From Schlesneria paludicola DSM 18645 (GTDB lineage Bacteria > Planctomycetota > Planctomycetia > Planctomycetales > Planctomycetaceae), in NCBI RefSeq assembly GCF_000255655.1, contig NZ_JH636435.1:560209-624208 (forward strand): 64,000 nt of DNA. The letters run 5' to 3'. Of this stretch, positions 18,808 to 28,121 are shown piece by piece. Numbering within the stretch: the first letter of the stretch is position 1; every line of letters starts with the position of its first letter. The notes below the pieces were generated by a model. That model saw only the letters and a program-made list of their open reading frames with translations. It did no database searches and was not told where the DNA came from. The translations under genes and the position numbers were made by a program.

Positions 18808-20430
18808 TCACTCAGGAATCGGATCTGTCCGTCGCACGACTTTGCCTTCCCAATTGGCTTCGTCCGTTGCCGGATCGTAAGTCAGCAGCCGGACGGCGCT
18901 GTGTTTTACGGGCGCGACATTCGTAGCGGGAATCCACTTTCGGTGTTCCGCAATCGCGGTAACATATTCGGCTTTTGACGCGAGATTGTCCCATTCGCGA
19001 GGATCGTTTTGGATGTCGTAGAGCTCTTCGCTTCCGTCCGCATATCGAATATACCGCCAGCGTTCACTGCGAATGCCGTGATTGTCGCGATTGTGCGTCG
19101 TGATGGCCGGTCGCAGCCGCTTGGCCTCCGCATTTTTGAGTTGTGGAACGAGGGACAAACCTTCGAGATCCGGACGCCCCCCAAGTCCGCACAGCTCAAT
19201 CAGCGTCGGGTAAATGTCGAGCAACTCTGCAGGCTGTGTGCAACGTCCACCTGATGTCACGCCAGGTCCGGCAAAGATCAATGGGACACGGGTTCCGCGA
19301 TCCCATAGCGAGTTTTTCCCGGTGATTCCTTTCTCACCCAAATGCCACCCGTGGTCGCCCCAGAGCACGATCACTGTCTTGTCCGCCAACCCCGCTTCCT
19401 CAAGCGCATCCACCAGCCGACCGACTTGCGCGTCGACGAAGCTGGTACTGGCGAGATACGACCTGACCAGATTTCGCCACTGATGATTCTCTTGCAACCA
19501 CTTCAGACGTGGCTCGGGCAGGTGCCAATGCAGATACCAGGAAAATCGCGGCGTATCATCGCGGTCATCGGATTTCACGCTTGGAAGAACCGAATCGTCA
19601 TCTGGATACAGATCAAACCATTTTTGAGTCGCATAGCATGGGACATGCGGTAAAAAGAACCCTGTGGCGAGAAAGAAAGGCCGGTCCCTGGGCAAGGTCC
19701 TAATTTGATCGACGGCCCAACTGGCAATTTGATAGTCGCCTTTGTCTTCATCCTTGTGTGGAAACACGCCCCAGTCCATCAGCGGGTTGTTGCCCATCGG
19801 GGTGGGGCCGATCAGTTTCTGCGCAGGTTTTGCCCCGATACTGCTTCCAGGCCCCCAAACGTCGAACTCCTGTCCGCGTTTTTCAGGTCCGCCCGCATCT
19901 CCGTGATGAATCTTTCCAGTATTCAGCGTGCGATAGCCGTGGTGCTGGAAATGCTGTGACAGCGTCACCCGATCTTTCCATTCGTCGACACTTCGAAACC
20001 ACGGCGAAAGCCCATAAACGCCCGTTGTCGAGGGGCGCAGCCCCAGCATCAGACTGGTCCGAGACGGATTGCAGAGCGGAGCCTGGCAATGTGCATTCAG
20101 AAAGACGGTTCCTCGCTGCGCCAGCTCATCAATCCGCGGCGTCTTTACGAGCGGGTGCCCCCCCAGGGCTCCAATCCAATCGTTCTGGTCATCAATGGCG
20201 ATGAAGAGGACGTTCGGTCGATCGGCAACGTCCGAGGCCGACTGTGCACGTTGCCGAATGCGTGGCTGCCGGGGCTCATCCGCCATGGACGAAGGGGGCA
20301 AGCTCAGCCCGAACACAAAAGCGATCAGCCAACCGATGGAACGGAAGGTCCTGACCAACGGAAATCGATACAGGAAATCAGTTCGAGCCCATCGAACGAT
20401 TTGTTGGCGCGTATCGCGAAGCATCCACAT
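18808..20430 (-). CDS. Sulfatase, iduronate-2-sulfatase-like
   Basis: About 540 residues of the S1 (formylglycine) sulfatase family. Several ATGs cluster at the N-terminus; ATG 20430 has GGAG 6 bases upstream, while ATG 20451 is the longest option. A hydrophobic signal/anchor segment (WLIAFVFGLSL) precedes RPNVLFIAIDDQNDW with the metal-binding Asp pair. The active-site Cys is in CNPSR (C120 from the chosen start), to be matured to formylglycine. WGDHGWHLGE supplies further metal/sulfate ligands. Architecture (CxPSR after QAPLC, and HLPEPR, GKNSLWDRGTRVPL) resembles iduronate-2-sulfatase or choline-sulfatase-like planctomycete enzymes; the substrate is unproven. The upstream sulfatase gene ends at 20465, so the two are co-transcribed. 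Confidence 0.9.
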   Translation of the reverse strand: MWMLRDTRQQIVRWARTDFLYRFPLVRTFRSIGWLIAFVFGLSLPPSSMADEPRQPRIRQRAQSASDVADRPNVLFIAIDDQNDWIGALGGHPLVKTPRIDELAQRGTVFLNAHCQAPLCNPSRTSLMLGLRPSTTGVYGLSPWFRSVDEWKDRVTLSQHFQHHGYRTLNTGKIHHGDAGGPEKRGQEFDVWGPGSSIGAKPAQKLIGPTPMGNNPLMDWGVFPHKDEDKGDYQIASWAVDQIRTLPRDRPFFLATGFFLPHVPCYATQKWFDLYPDDDSVLPSVKSDDRDDTPRFSWYLHWHLPEPRLKWLQENHQWRNLVRSYLASTSFVDAQVGRLVDALEEAGLADKTVIVLWGDHGWHLGEKGITGKNSLWDRGTRVPLIFAGPGVTSGGRCTQPAELLDIYPTLIELCGLGGRPDLEGLSLVPQLKNAEAKRLRPAITTHNRDNHGIRSERWRYIRYADGSEELYDIQNDPREWDNLASKAEYVTAIAEHRKWIPATNVAPVKHSAVRLLTYDPATDEANWEGKVVRRTDPIPE

Positions 20431-20464
20431 CCCCATCTCCGGCCCGGGCATCCTGGTCCATCAA

Positions 20465-22027
20465 TCACTTCGTCGATTTCGGCTCATTGTCGAATGGACG
20501 ATTCCCGTGCGCGGCGCGTGGTGGGGCGCCAGTTTCTTTAACTTCCACCCGCAGCCGATCCAATTCCGCACGCAACTCTTTGACGACATCCGCATACGCG
20601 GGATCGTTGTAAAAACTCTTCACTTCATTGGGATCTTTTTCTCGATCGAGCAGTTCCCAATCGTCGACATCTGGCAGATAGTAATGAACCAGCTTGTAAC
20701 GGTCGGTGATCACGCCGTAGTGCGGTCGAACTCGATGCGGCAACGGAAACTCGTAGTAGTGGTAGTACAAGCTTTTTCGCCAATCCGCCGGGGTTTCGCC
20801 TTTCATCAACGGGACGAGACTGCGTCCTTGCGCGTCGGGTAGATTGGCAGTCCCCGACAATTCCAGAAATGTCGGCGCGAAGTCCATCAAAGACACAATT
20901 TCATGGCGGACCTGACCAGGTTTCACCAAACCAGGCATCCGCATGACGAGTGGACTGCGAAGTGACTCTTCGAAGATCCAGCGTTTGTCGAACCAGCCAT
21001 GCTCGCCCAAATAGAATCCCTGATCCGACGTGAACACGATGAGCGTATCCTGTGAGAGTCCCTCTTGATCGAGAAACTTGAGCAACCGCCCGACGTTGTC
21101 GTCCACAGCCTTCACACAGCCAAGATAGTCGTGCATGTATCGGTTATAGCGCCAGCGCACAAGGTCTTTCCCCTGGGGGTTCATCTTGCGAAACGCATCA
21201 TTTCGAGGGCCGTAATAGGCGTTCCAAACCTGGAGTTGTTCGGCCGTCATGTTGGGCGGGGGTTTCAGCTTCGCGTCCAAATCGGTGAACGTCCGGTCAA
21301 TCCCCATGTCATGGTCGCTGACGGCCTTGCTTCTTCCGGCATAGTCATCAAACAGCGTTTCTGGTTCGGGATACTGCCGATCTTGATCCCAGCCCAGATC
21401 ACGGAGCGCCGGGGCCCATTCACGATGAGGCGCTTTGTGCTGACTCATCAACACAAATGGCTTTGATTTGTCTCGATTCTTCAACCAGTCAATCGAAAGG
21501 TCGGTAATGATGTCGGTGGCATAGCCTTCGTGCTTTACTTCTTCACCATTACGAATCATGGGCGGATTGTAGTACAGCCCCTGGCCGGGCAGGATATGCC
21601 AGTGATCGAACCCCGTCGGATCGCTGATCAGATGCCATTTGCCGATGATTGCCGTGGAGTAGCCCGCCGCCTGCATCGCCTTCGGAAAAGTGGGCTGACT
21701 GCCGTCAAACCGGCTGTTGGAATTGTTGTAGAAGCCATTCCGATGGGAATACATTCCGGTCAGAATCGTTGCGCGGCTCGGACCACAGATCGAATTGGTG
21801 ACAAGACAGCGATCAAAACGAATCCCCTCGGCGCCGATCCGATCAATGTGAGGGGTCGACAACAACTTTCGCTTTTCGCCATACGAACTGACGGCCTGAC
21901 AGGTGAGGTCATCCGTGAAGATAAACAGAATATTGGGCCGCTTCGGTTCGATGGCATGCACCGCCCGGTGCGACGAAACAATCAGCAACACGACGAACGC
22001 GAGACAGCCAACCAAACGATGCGACAT
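20465..22027 (-). CDS. Sulfatase (formylglycine type)
   Basis: A 520-residue secreted sulfatase. The signal peptide ends near AVHAIEP. RPNILFIFTDD carries the metal-site aspartates, SICGPSRATILTG carries the active-site Cys (C81), and GKWHLI and TSDQGFYLGEHGWFDK complete the site. The C-terminal region has the usual YYHYYEFP...HYGVITDRYKL layout of heparan/mucin-type sulfatases. Start ATG 22027 follows an AAGAGAG site. The symporter gene lies 63 bases upstream on the same strand and a second sulfatase is just downstream. Polysaccharide desulfation in the periplasm or outside is expected; substrate unknown. Confidence 0.92.
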   Translation of the reverse strand: MSHRLVGCLAFVVLLIVSSHRAVHAIEPKRPNILFIFTDDLTCQAVSSYGEKRKLLSTPHIDRIGAEGIRFDRCLVTNSICGPSRATILTGMYSHRNGFYNNSNSRFDGSQPTFPKAMQAAGYSTAIIGKWHLISDPTGFDHWHILPGQGLYYNPPMIRNGEEVKHEGYATDIITDLSIDWLKNRDKSKPFVLMSQHKAPHREWAPALRDLGWDQDRQYPEPETLFDDYAGRSKAVSDHDMGIDRTFTDLDAKLKPPPNMTAEQLQVWNAYYGPRNDAFRKMNPQGKDLVRWRYNRYMHDYLGCVKAVDDNVGRLLKFLDQEGLSQDTLIVFTSDQGFYLGEHGWFDKRWIFEESLRSPLVMRMPGLVKPGQVRHEIVSLMDFAPTFLELSGTANLPDAQGRSLVPLMKGETPADWRKSLYYHYYEFPLPHRVRPHYGVITDRYKLVHYYLPDVDDWELLDREKDPNEVKSFYNDPAYADVVKELRAELDRLRVEVKETGAPPRAAHGNRPFDNEPKSTK

Positions 22028-22090
22028 GGCAACTCTCTTCGAAAGTTCGTTCGACTCACATCACGCGTCGTCGTTGGCCGACAACGCAGG

Positions 22091-23845
22091 TCAGGCCACT
22101 ACGGATTTCCGACCATTAGTCAGCAACGACACCAAAATGAGTGTCACAAATCCGAGCGGAATTGTCACGATTCCCGGCTGACTAAACGGCACACAGGCCA
22201 GCGCCGCAGACTGATCCGCCGTATAGCCATAGACTTTCTGGAACGTATCCGCACTCAACAAAATCCACCCAAGTGAACTGAACAGCCCCACGAAGATCGC
22301 GGCCGTGATTCCTTGCTTGGTGGTACGGTCCCAGAAGAGCAGCATCACGAGTGACGGCAGATTGGCGGACGCAGCAACACTGAACGCCCAGCCGACCAGA
22401 AAACCGGCATTCATATCTTTAAAGAGAATTCCGAGTACGATCGCCACAATGCCGACGACGACCGCCGCGGCCTTACCCAGACGAACTTTTTCATGGTCGT
22501 TCATCTTCCACTGCAATACGCTGCTGAGAAGATCATGCACAACCGCGCCACTGGCGGCCACAATCAACCCGCTGACAGTTCCAAGTACCGTCGTGAAGGC
22601 GATCGCCGAAATCACGGCGAACAGTGTTTCGCCAAAGCTTTTGGCCAGCAGAGGTGCTGCCATGTTCGAGTCGGTCAGATCGAGTGTTCCACTGGTCATC
22701 GCGCCCAGTCCCAGAAACAGCGTGAGCACGTAGAACGCACCAATTGTTCCGATCCCAACAACCGTGCTAAGACGCGCCGCCGCCTGATTCTTCACGGTGT
22801 AGTAACGGATCAAAATATGTGGCAATGACGCGGTTCCACAGAACAACGCCAGCATGAGCGACACAAAATCCAGTCGAGCGACCAATTGATCTTTCTGCAA
22901 TCCCTTGAACAGAGGGCTGTTGCCGGGGCGCAGTACTTTTGCGCCGCTCGTGGGTTGGGGAGTCCAGGTGGTCGTCTTCTCACCATCGACGACTGATTCC
23001 TTCTTCGACCAAAGCACGACTTCACTGTTCTGTAATGCGGCCAGATACTCGAACGGACCAAGGGGTCCCGTTTCGGTTTTTCCATCCGGAAGTCGACTTA
23101 GATGCCCCACGGGCCGCAGATCGGCTTCTCCTTCATTGCGTCCCTGAGGGATTCCGTTGATGAACTTGCTTCCGTCCTTTTTGACGACCAGCGTCTGAGG
23201 TGCGTTTGCCAGCTCGCTGTTGTCGACCTTCAAACCGCGATTGAGAATCATCACCGTCAGGATCGCGCTGAACAGGACCAGTAACGATCCTTTGATAAAC
23301 TGGACATAGGTGGTGCTTACCATTCCGGCCGTCGCAACGATCAGCACGACGACGATCCCGACCATGACCACTCCCGCCTCGTGGGGAAAGCCGAGTAGCG
23401 GTTTGATTAGCGAACCTGCACCCACCATTTGAGGGATCAAATAGAAAATACTGACGACCAGCGTGCTGATTCCCGCCGCCAAAGTGATGCCGCGGGATTG
23501 AAACTGGCTGTTGAGTGCGTCGGCAAATGTAAATTTCCCCAATCGTTTCAGCGGCTCGGCGACAACAAAGAGAGCCACCACCCACCCGGCCAGAAAACCA
23601 ATCGAATACAGAAATCCGTCGTACCCGAAGAAGGCGATCGTCCCACAGATTCCCAGGAATGACGCAGCGGAGAGATAATCCCCAGCGAATGCAACTCCGT
23701 TGACCAGCCAGTGGATCTGACCTCCCGCGGCAAAGTACCCTGACGCGGATTTGGTCTTGGCCGCAAAATAAAAGCTCAAACCCAGCGTAACAGCCACAAA
23801 CAGGCCAAACACGATAACCGACAACGCGGACGGGGAGTGGAGCAT
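22091..23845 (-). CDS. actP: Sodium:solute symporter, ActP (acetate permease)-like
   Basis: A 584-residue member of the SSS family with about 13 hydrophobic segments. Recognisable elements are FAAGGQIHWLVNGVAFAGDYLSAAS near residue 40-65, FTFADAL, GTASLPHILIRYYTV and a cytoplasmic-face GLIVAASGAVVHDL. These match cation/acetate symporters (ActP/MctC type). A soluble loop of about 110 residues (roughly 205-315) interrupts the membrane part between two segments; similar loops exist in related symporters. A DUF485 gene precedes it by 66 bases, the standard yjcH-actP pairing. It is unusual that two sulfatase genes follow in the same direction. Confidence 0.88.
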   Translation of the reverse strand: MLHSPSALSVIVFGLFVAVTLGLSFYFAAKTKSASGYFAAGGQIHWLVNGVAFAGDYLSAASFLGICGTIAFFGYDGFLYSIGFLAGWVVALFVVAEPLKRLGKFTFADALNSQFQSRGITLAAGISTLVVSIFYLIPQMVGAGSLIKPLLGFPHEAGVVMVGIVVVLIVATAGMVSTTYVQFIKGSLLVLFSAILTVMILNRGLKVDNSELANAPQTLVVKKDGSKFINGIPQGRNEGEADLRPVGHLSRLPDGKTETGPLGPFEYLAALQNSEVVLWSKKESVVDGEKTTTWTPQPTSGAKVLRPGNSPLFKGLQKDQLVARLDFVSLMLALFCGTASLPHILIRYYTVKNQAAARLSTVVGIGTIGAFYVLTLFLGLGAMTSGTLDLTDSNMAAPLLAKSFGETLFAVISAIAFTTVLGTVSGLIVAASGAVVHDLLSSVLQWKMNDHEKVRLGKAAAVVVGIVAIVLGILFKDMNAGFLVGWAFSVAASANLPSLVMLLFWDRTTKQGITAAIFVGLFSSLGWILLSADTFQKVYGYTADQSAALACVPFSQPGIVTIPLGFVTLILVSLLTNGRKSVVA

Positions 23846-23911
23846 GAAGGGTCTTCGAACTGGAGCCGGAGGAGAGAATTGAACGCGAATCTGACGGGAG
23901 AAGCGTGAGTC

Positions 23912-24187
23912 TTATGACGTTCGCCGGCCACGGCAGAGCCAGCAGTAGACCAGCGCCAGCGCCATCGCGAGTCCGATCAAAAAGAATCCGTACAGCACGG
24001 CCACATTCAGGCCCCATGCTGGTGTCAGTTCCATCAGATCTGGTCGGAAGGCGTTCACCCCGACGAACCCCGCATAAATGATGCAATAAAACAGAAAGAG
24101 CACCATCCCATAGCGGGCATTACGCGCCGCGATCACAGGATCTTCCACCTCTTTGGGATACTCAGCTCCGTGATCAAGACCAGCCAT
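23912..24187 (-). CDS. DUF485 small membrane protein
   Basis: A 91-residue protein with two hydrophobic segments (about 27-48 and 62-84). It matches the DUF485 (YjcH-like) proteins encoded beside acetate/solute symporters and presumably acts as an accessory of the transporter. Start ATG 24187 follows GTGAGA. It is the first gene of the four-gene run that continues with the symporter and two sulfatases. Confidence 0.85.
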   Translation of the reverse strand: MAGLDHGAEYPKEVEDPVIAARNARYGMVLFLFYCIIYAGFVGVNAFRPDLMELTPAWGLNVAVLYGFFLIGLAMALALVYCWLCRGRRTS

Positions 24188-24754
24188 GGATACGTCTCAC
24201 AATGCGCATCGAAACGCGCAAAAAACGGGTGTGAATTCACTACTTCCGATTGGGTCAGCAGGAATATCACGCCACACGAGTGACGGCAACCGTAACGGCC
24301 GATTGACTCGGATGGACGAACTGCAACAACTGCGGAGCGTCCCGAGACACATCGAAGTCCCAGATTCGACACTTCGATCGCGAACACGACCAGGGCACCG
24401 AATCCGCGCGAGGACTCCGTACGCCCATCGCTGTCAGGAGACCGAACGGCTTCCACGCCAGTTCGAATCAGGCGCAGGTGCCTTGATTTACGCAATGCAG
24501 TGCGTTTTTCCTAATGGCCAGGGCGAGTCCCCGTTATCCGACGGAACGTTTCGCGGAGTTCCTGATGGATGGAGACCGGATCACAGATAGACCTGTAAGT
24601 TTGCGTCAATCACGCTATCCTTTGGTCGTTCCATTCTTGTCTCGTCGGTCGCGGCGCAGCCACTCGCCCCTGACAGATTCGTAAGAATCGCGAGCAGGTT
24701 TGCGACGAGTTCATCGACGTGTCAATTCAGGTTTGAAGGTCCACTAGAAGCTTC
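24188..24754. other. Divergent intergenic region without a gene
   Basis: It separates the DUF485/symporter run (-) from the MBL-fold gene (+), so it should hold both promoters. Open frames here overlap one another on both strands and have no recognisable content. The only structured element noticed is the repeat at 24668-24742. Confidence 0.6.
24668..24742. repeat. Dispersed intergenic repeat, copy 1
   Basis: Positions 24702-24742 match 35012-35052 at 37 of 41 bases, with shared core GTGTCAATTCAGG. Both copies are preceded by CCCTGACAG(A/G)TTC. A mini-hairpin sits between: GATTC-GTAA-GAATC here, and CAGAC-TCGTAG-GTCTG in copy 2. It ends 12 bases before the start codon of the MBL-fold gene. 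Confidence 0.65.
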
Positions 24755-25777
24755 ATGTCGCGCGAGCCGTTGTTCAAAATGAGCGAAGCGGGGTTGTTTT
24801 GCCCACGCGGAGCGTTTTATGTCGATCCTTGGGCGCCGGTTTCGACCGCTGTGATCACTCACGCGCATGCCGACCACGCCGTGAAAGGATCACGGCGTTA
24901 TATCACAGCAGAACCCGGAAAGTGGGTGCTTTGGTCGCGCATGGGACAGCATGCACGAATCGAGTCGTTGAAATACGGCGAGTCGGTTGATCTGAATGGC
25001 GTCCATGTCTCGCTGCATCCCGCTGGGCATATTCTGGGATCAGCCCAAGTCCGAGCCGAATACAAGTGTGAAGTCTGGGTCATTTCGGGAGACTACAAGG
25101 TCGCTCCAGACGCCACCTGCGCGACGTTTGAGCCGATTCGATGCGATACATTCGTGACCGAATCGACGTTCGCCCAGCCGATCTTTCAATGGCAACCGCA
25201 AGAGGTGATCTTTTCTGAAATTCACGATTGGTGGCAGGCCAATCAAGCCGACGGGCAAGCGAGTTTCCTGTTCGCGTACGCACTTGGTAAAGCCCAGCGT
25301 CTGCTTGCCGGCCTCGATTCTTCGATTGGTCCGATTTTTGTGCACCGCGACATCGACACGGTTAATTCGCATTACCGTCAAAGCGGTGTCACACTCTCGG
25401 CGGCGCGGGTTCCGAACGCCGGCATGACAACCGCCGAATGGAATCGGTCGCTGATTCTGCAGCCGCCATCCGCGAGATGGAAACAAGGGTTCCCTCATCT
25501 GGGGCACTACAAGAACGCCTTCGTGTCAGGCTGGATGACACTTCCCGATTCGCTGCACGAACGCCGCGTTCATAGCGGTTTTGCGTTGTCGGATCATGCG
25601 GACCATCGCGAACTGTTGGGTGCGATCGCCGCCACCGGTGCCGAGCGAGTCTTCGTGACACACGGCTATATCGACGAATTCGTCGCTGAATTGCGAACTC
25701 TCGGGTATGACGCGGTCGCTCAGCGTACACCGCGTTGTCGCCGTCCACCCAAAGTCCAAAGCCCCGCGAGTCTTTGA
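24755..25777 (+). CDS. MBL-fold exonuclease, ligase-associated type
   Basis: A 340-residue metallo-beta-lactamase-fold protein of the CPSF/Artemis-like group. Metal motifs are THAHADH (about residues 35-41), PAGHILGSAQ, GDYK and SDHADH near the C-terminus. It lacks the long beta-CASP insert of RNA-processing enzymes and best fits the ligase-associated DNA exonuclease family, normally encoded next to an ATP-dependent DNA ligase and an Lhr-type helicase. Neither partner is present here. Start ATG 24755 (MSREPLFKMSEAG) has a weak AGAAG site. The predicted role is 3' DNA end processing in repair, by family analogy. Confidence 0.85.
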   Translation: MSREPLFKMSEAGLFCPRGAFYVDPWAPVSTAVITHAHADHAVKGSRRYITAEPGKWVLWSRMGQHARIESLKYGESVDLNGVHVSLHPAGHILGSAQVRAEYKCEVWVISGDYKVAPDATCATFEPIRCDTFVTESTFAQPIFQWQPQEVIFSEIHDWWQANQADGQASFLFAYALGKAQRLLAGLDSSIGPIFVHRDIDTVNSHYRQSGVTLSAARVPNAGMTTAEWNRSLILQPPSARWKQGFPHLGHYKNAFVSGWMTLPDSLHERRVHSGFALSDHADHRELLGAIAATGAERVFVTHGYIDEFVAELRTLGYDAVAQRTPRCRRPPKVQSPASL

Positions 25778-25896
25778 GTTTTTCTTTCGGCGATGTTCGC
25801 GGAATTGAGGGATGGCGGCGAAGCGCGTCCATCCAAGTTCGAAGCCGATTGCACCCAGAAGATTGATGTGCAACCGGCCCCCAAAGCTCATTCGAA

Positions 25897-26499
25897 TTAT
25901 TTCAACTTTTCGACCAGTTCAAGGATCGCCTTACTGTCTTCGGCCGCTTTGACCATCGAGTTCTTCGCGGCGATCTTGCCGGACTTGTCGATCACAAACG
26001 TCCACCGTTGAATCGTGACGTTTCGAATGAACGTTTCGTCCTTGCCATCAATCTTCGTTTCGACTTTCTTCTCGCCCTTCGACATCGGCACCCCAAATTT
26101 CTCCGCCACTTTACCTTCGGTATCGGCAAGCAACGGGAAGTTGAGACCGTATTCCTTCTTGAACAATTGGTGATTTCGCACCGAGTCGCCACTGACACCG
26201 ACGACTTCAACCCCCTTGTCGGTGAGTGTCTTCATATCATCCCGAAATCCACAGGCCTGTTTCGTGCAACCGCCGGTCATGTCGGCAGGATAGAAGTAGA
26301 CCACGACAACCTTCTTGCCAATATGATCGCTCGATTTCCAATCCTGACCTGAGTCATCTTTCACTTCGAACGCGGGGGCGGCATCGCCAACTTTCAGGTC
26401 AACGGGCCCATCAGCGCGCGCCGAAGTGACCATTTGGGCGCAGAGCGTCGCGACGGCGACGACGGACACTGTGAATATCTGATGAAGATTTCGATTCAT
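25897..26499 (-). CDS. Exported peroxiredoxin, BCP/PrxQ type
   Basis: A 200-residue AhpC/TSA-family protein. The first 30 residues form a signal peptide (hydrophobic core, then SARADGP). The peroxidatic Cys is C78 in DMTGGCTKQACGF, and C83 five residues later is the resolving Cys of the PrxQ/BCP class. FPLLADTEGKVAEKFGV is also typical. It should reduce peroxides with a thiol donor in the periplasm. Start ATG 26499 follows GAGAGGAA. It is convergent with the MBL-fold gene and divergent from the histidine kinase gene. Confidence 0.92.
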   Translation of the reverse strand: MNRNLHQIFTVSVVAVATLCAQMVTSARADGPVDLKVGDAAPAFEVKDDSGQDWKSSDHIGKKVVVVYFYPADMTGGCTKQACGFRDDMKTLTDKGVEVVGVSGDSVRNHQLFKKEYGLNFPLLADTEGKVAEKFGVPMSKGEKKVETKIDGKDETFIRNVTIQRWTFVIDKSGKIAAKNSMVKAAEDSKAILELVEKLK

Positions 26500-26705
26500 G
26501 GCAAGTTCCTCTCAATTAGCGTGAAATCCCACGTTGTCTGGATTTCACAGAACAATCTGTTTGCAAATAACACGAGCCGACGGACCACCCGACCTGCGCT
26601 TTGATGACGGTTTGATGAAGAATGTTCTACGTCACTGTAAGTCAGCTGGGAATTGCGAGTAGCATAAGGCTTCGGGAAATTGAGCGTCAACCAACGGATC
26701 GTCGT

Positions 26706-28121
26706 ATGCTGTCTTCGCCTCTTGTCCGCCGGGTCCTTTGGCTGTCAGCCGCATTTAGTGTGTTCTGCCTGATTGTCCTGGGACTGGTCGGCCTGTCCGT
26801 TCCGCTGCAAGATCCCGTGTCCGTGTTGTGGTGGAGACTGCTGGTCACTCAACTGTTCCTGATTGCCATTGCGCTGCCCCTCGCCGCGCAATTGATGCAC
26901 CGCTGGGTCGCGCCGGTCATCGACCTGACACGAGCGGCCCAGATTCTGTCGGAGGGAAAACACCCTAACCGCGTGGCTGCGGAATACGAAGATGAACTGG
27001 GCCAACTCACCCATGCATTCAACGAGATGGTCCAAAATGTGGAAACAAGGCACGAAGAATTGCAGCTCAGCCGCCAACAGGTGACCAGTGACAACGAGCA
27101 ACTGGCGACGATCCTTGAAGCGATGGTCGAAGGGGTCATCGCCGTCGATCATGACCAGAAAATCCTGCTCGCCAATATGGCCGCGATTCAGCTCCTCGAC
27201 CTGAAATCATTCAACGTTGTCGGGCGTCGAATCTGGGAAGCAATCCGCCTTCCGCAAATTCACGAGCTGATTCAACTGACACTGACCGAACATCAGCAGA
27301 AGCGGCTTGAAGTCGCCGTCCCCTGGACTTACTCGACGGTCGCCGTTGTTGCATCGCGACTACCGGGGACCCCATGTCCTGGAGTCGTGCTCGTGCTGCA
27401 CGATGTTACCGAATTGCGGCGGCTGGAAAACCTGCGGCGTGAATTCGTCTCCAACGTCTCGCACGAACTGAAGACACCACTGGCAGCGATCACCGCCTAT
27501 ACCGAAACGCTGCTCAATGGCGCGCTCGAGGATCCAGAAGTCGCTCGAACCTTCGTCGGACGAATCGACGAACAGGGAGACAGATTAAACTCGCTGATTC
27601 TTGATTTGCTGGAACTGGCACGAATTGAATCAGGCGAGCATGTGTTTCACGTTTCGTCAGTCGAAGTCAATGATGTTCTTGCGGCCAGCATCGACGCACA
27701 TCAAGCGATCGCAGAATCAAAACAACTGACACTGACATTCACCGCCAAGACTTCGCCACTGATGGGCCAGGCGGACGCCGAAGGGTTAAGAACGACAATC
27801 GATAATTTGATCGGCAATGCCATCAACTACACGCGGCCCGGAGGCGTCATCCATATCCGGTCGGGCCACGAGGGAAAATGGGTGACGTTCGAAGTCGAAG
27901 ACAACGGCGTCGGGATCCCCAAAGAGCTGCAAGGACGAATCTTCGAGCGTTTCTTCCGGGTCGATCAGGCGCGATCCCGTGAAGTGGGCGGCACGGGATT
28001 GGGCTTGTCGATCGTCAAACATCTGTGCCAGGTCTTCGGTGGACACATCAAAGTCAGAAGTCAAGTCGGCGTTGGCAGCACCTTCACCGTCTATCTTGAA
28101 GCGTCGAATCTTTCGGCCTGA
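26706..28121 (+). CDS. Sensor histidine kinase, PhoR-like
   Basis: About 471 residues from ATG 26706 (MLSSPLVRRVLW); an ATG at 26622 would add 28 residues of uncertain worth. Two membrane segments lie near residues 12-35 and 45-65, followed by a HAMP domain, a PAS domain (about 135-235, with EAMVEGVIAVDHDQKILLAN), HisKA with SHELKTPLAAI (phospho-acceptor His about 252), and HATPase_c with N box NLIGNAINYTRPGG, DNGVGIP and GTGLGLSIVKHL. The architecture matches PhoR-type phosphate sensors. No response regulator gene is adjacent, so the partner and signal are unknown. Confidence 0.9.
   Translation: MLSSPLVRRVLWLSAAFSVFCLIVLGLVGLSVPLQDPVSVLWWRLLVTQLFLIAIALPLAAQLMHRWVAPVIDLTRAAQILSEGKHPNRVAAEYEDELGQLTHAFNEMVQNVETRHEELQLSRQQVTSDNEQLATILEAMVEGVIAVDHDQKILLANMAAIQLLDLKSFNVVGRRIWEAIRLPQIHELIQLTLTEHQQKRLEVAVPWTYSTVAVVASRLPGTPCPGVVLVLHDVTELRRLENLRREFVSNVSHELKTPLAAITAYTETLLNGALEDPEVARTFVGRIDEQGDRLNSLILDLLELARIESGEHVFHVSSVEVNDVLAASIDAHQAIAESKQLTLTFTAKTSPLMGQADAEGLRTTIDNLIGNAINYTRPGGVIHIRSGHEGKWVTFEVEDNGVGIPKELQGRIFERFFRVDQARSREVGGTGLGLSIVKHLCQVFGGHIKVRSQVGVGSTFTVYLEASNLSA

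Noticed and set aside
24186-24590. Plus-strand 134-codon open frame between the DUF485 and MBL-fold genes
   Set aside because: It is Arg/Thr-rich without domain resemblance, overlaps the DUF485 start, and competes with a minus-strand open frame of equal quality.
26622-26705. Longer start of the PhoR-like kinase
   Set aside because: The extra 28 residues are not needed for the first membrane segment; ATG 26706 places that segment at the usual distance. Evidence is modest and the longer form is not excluded.
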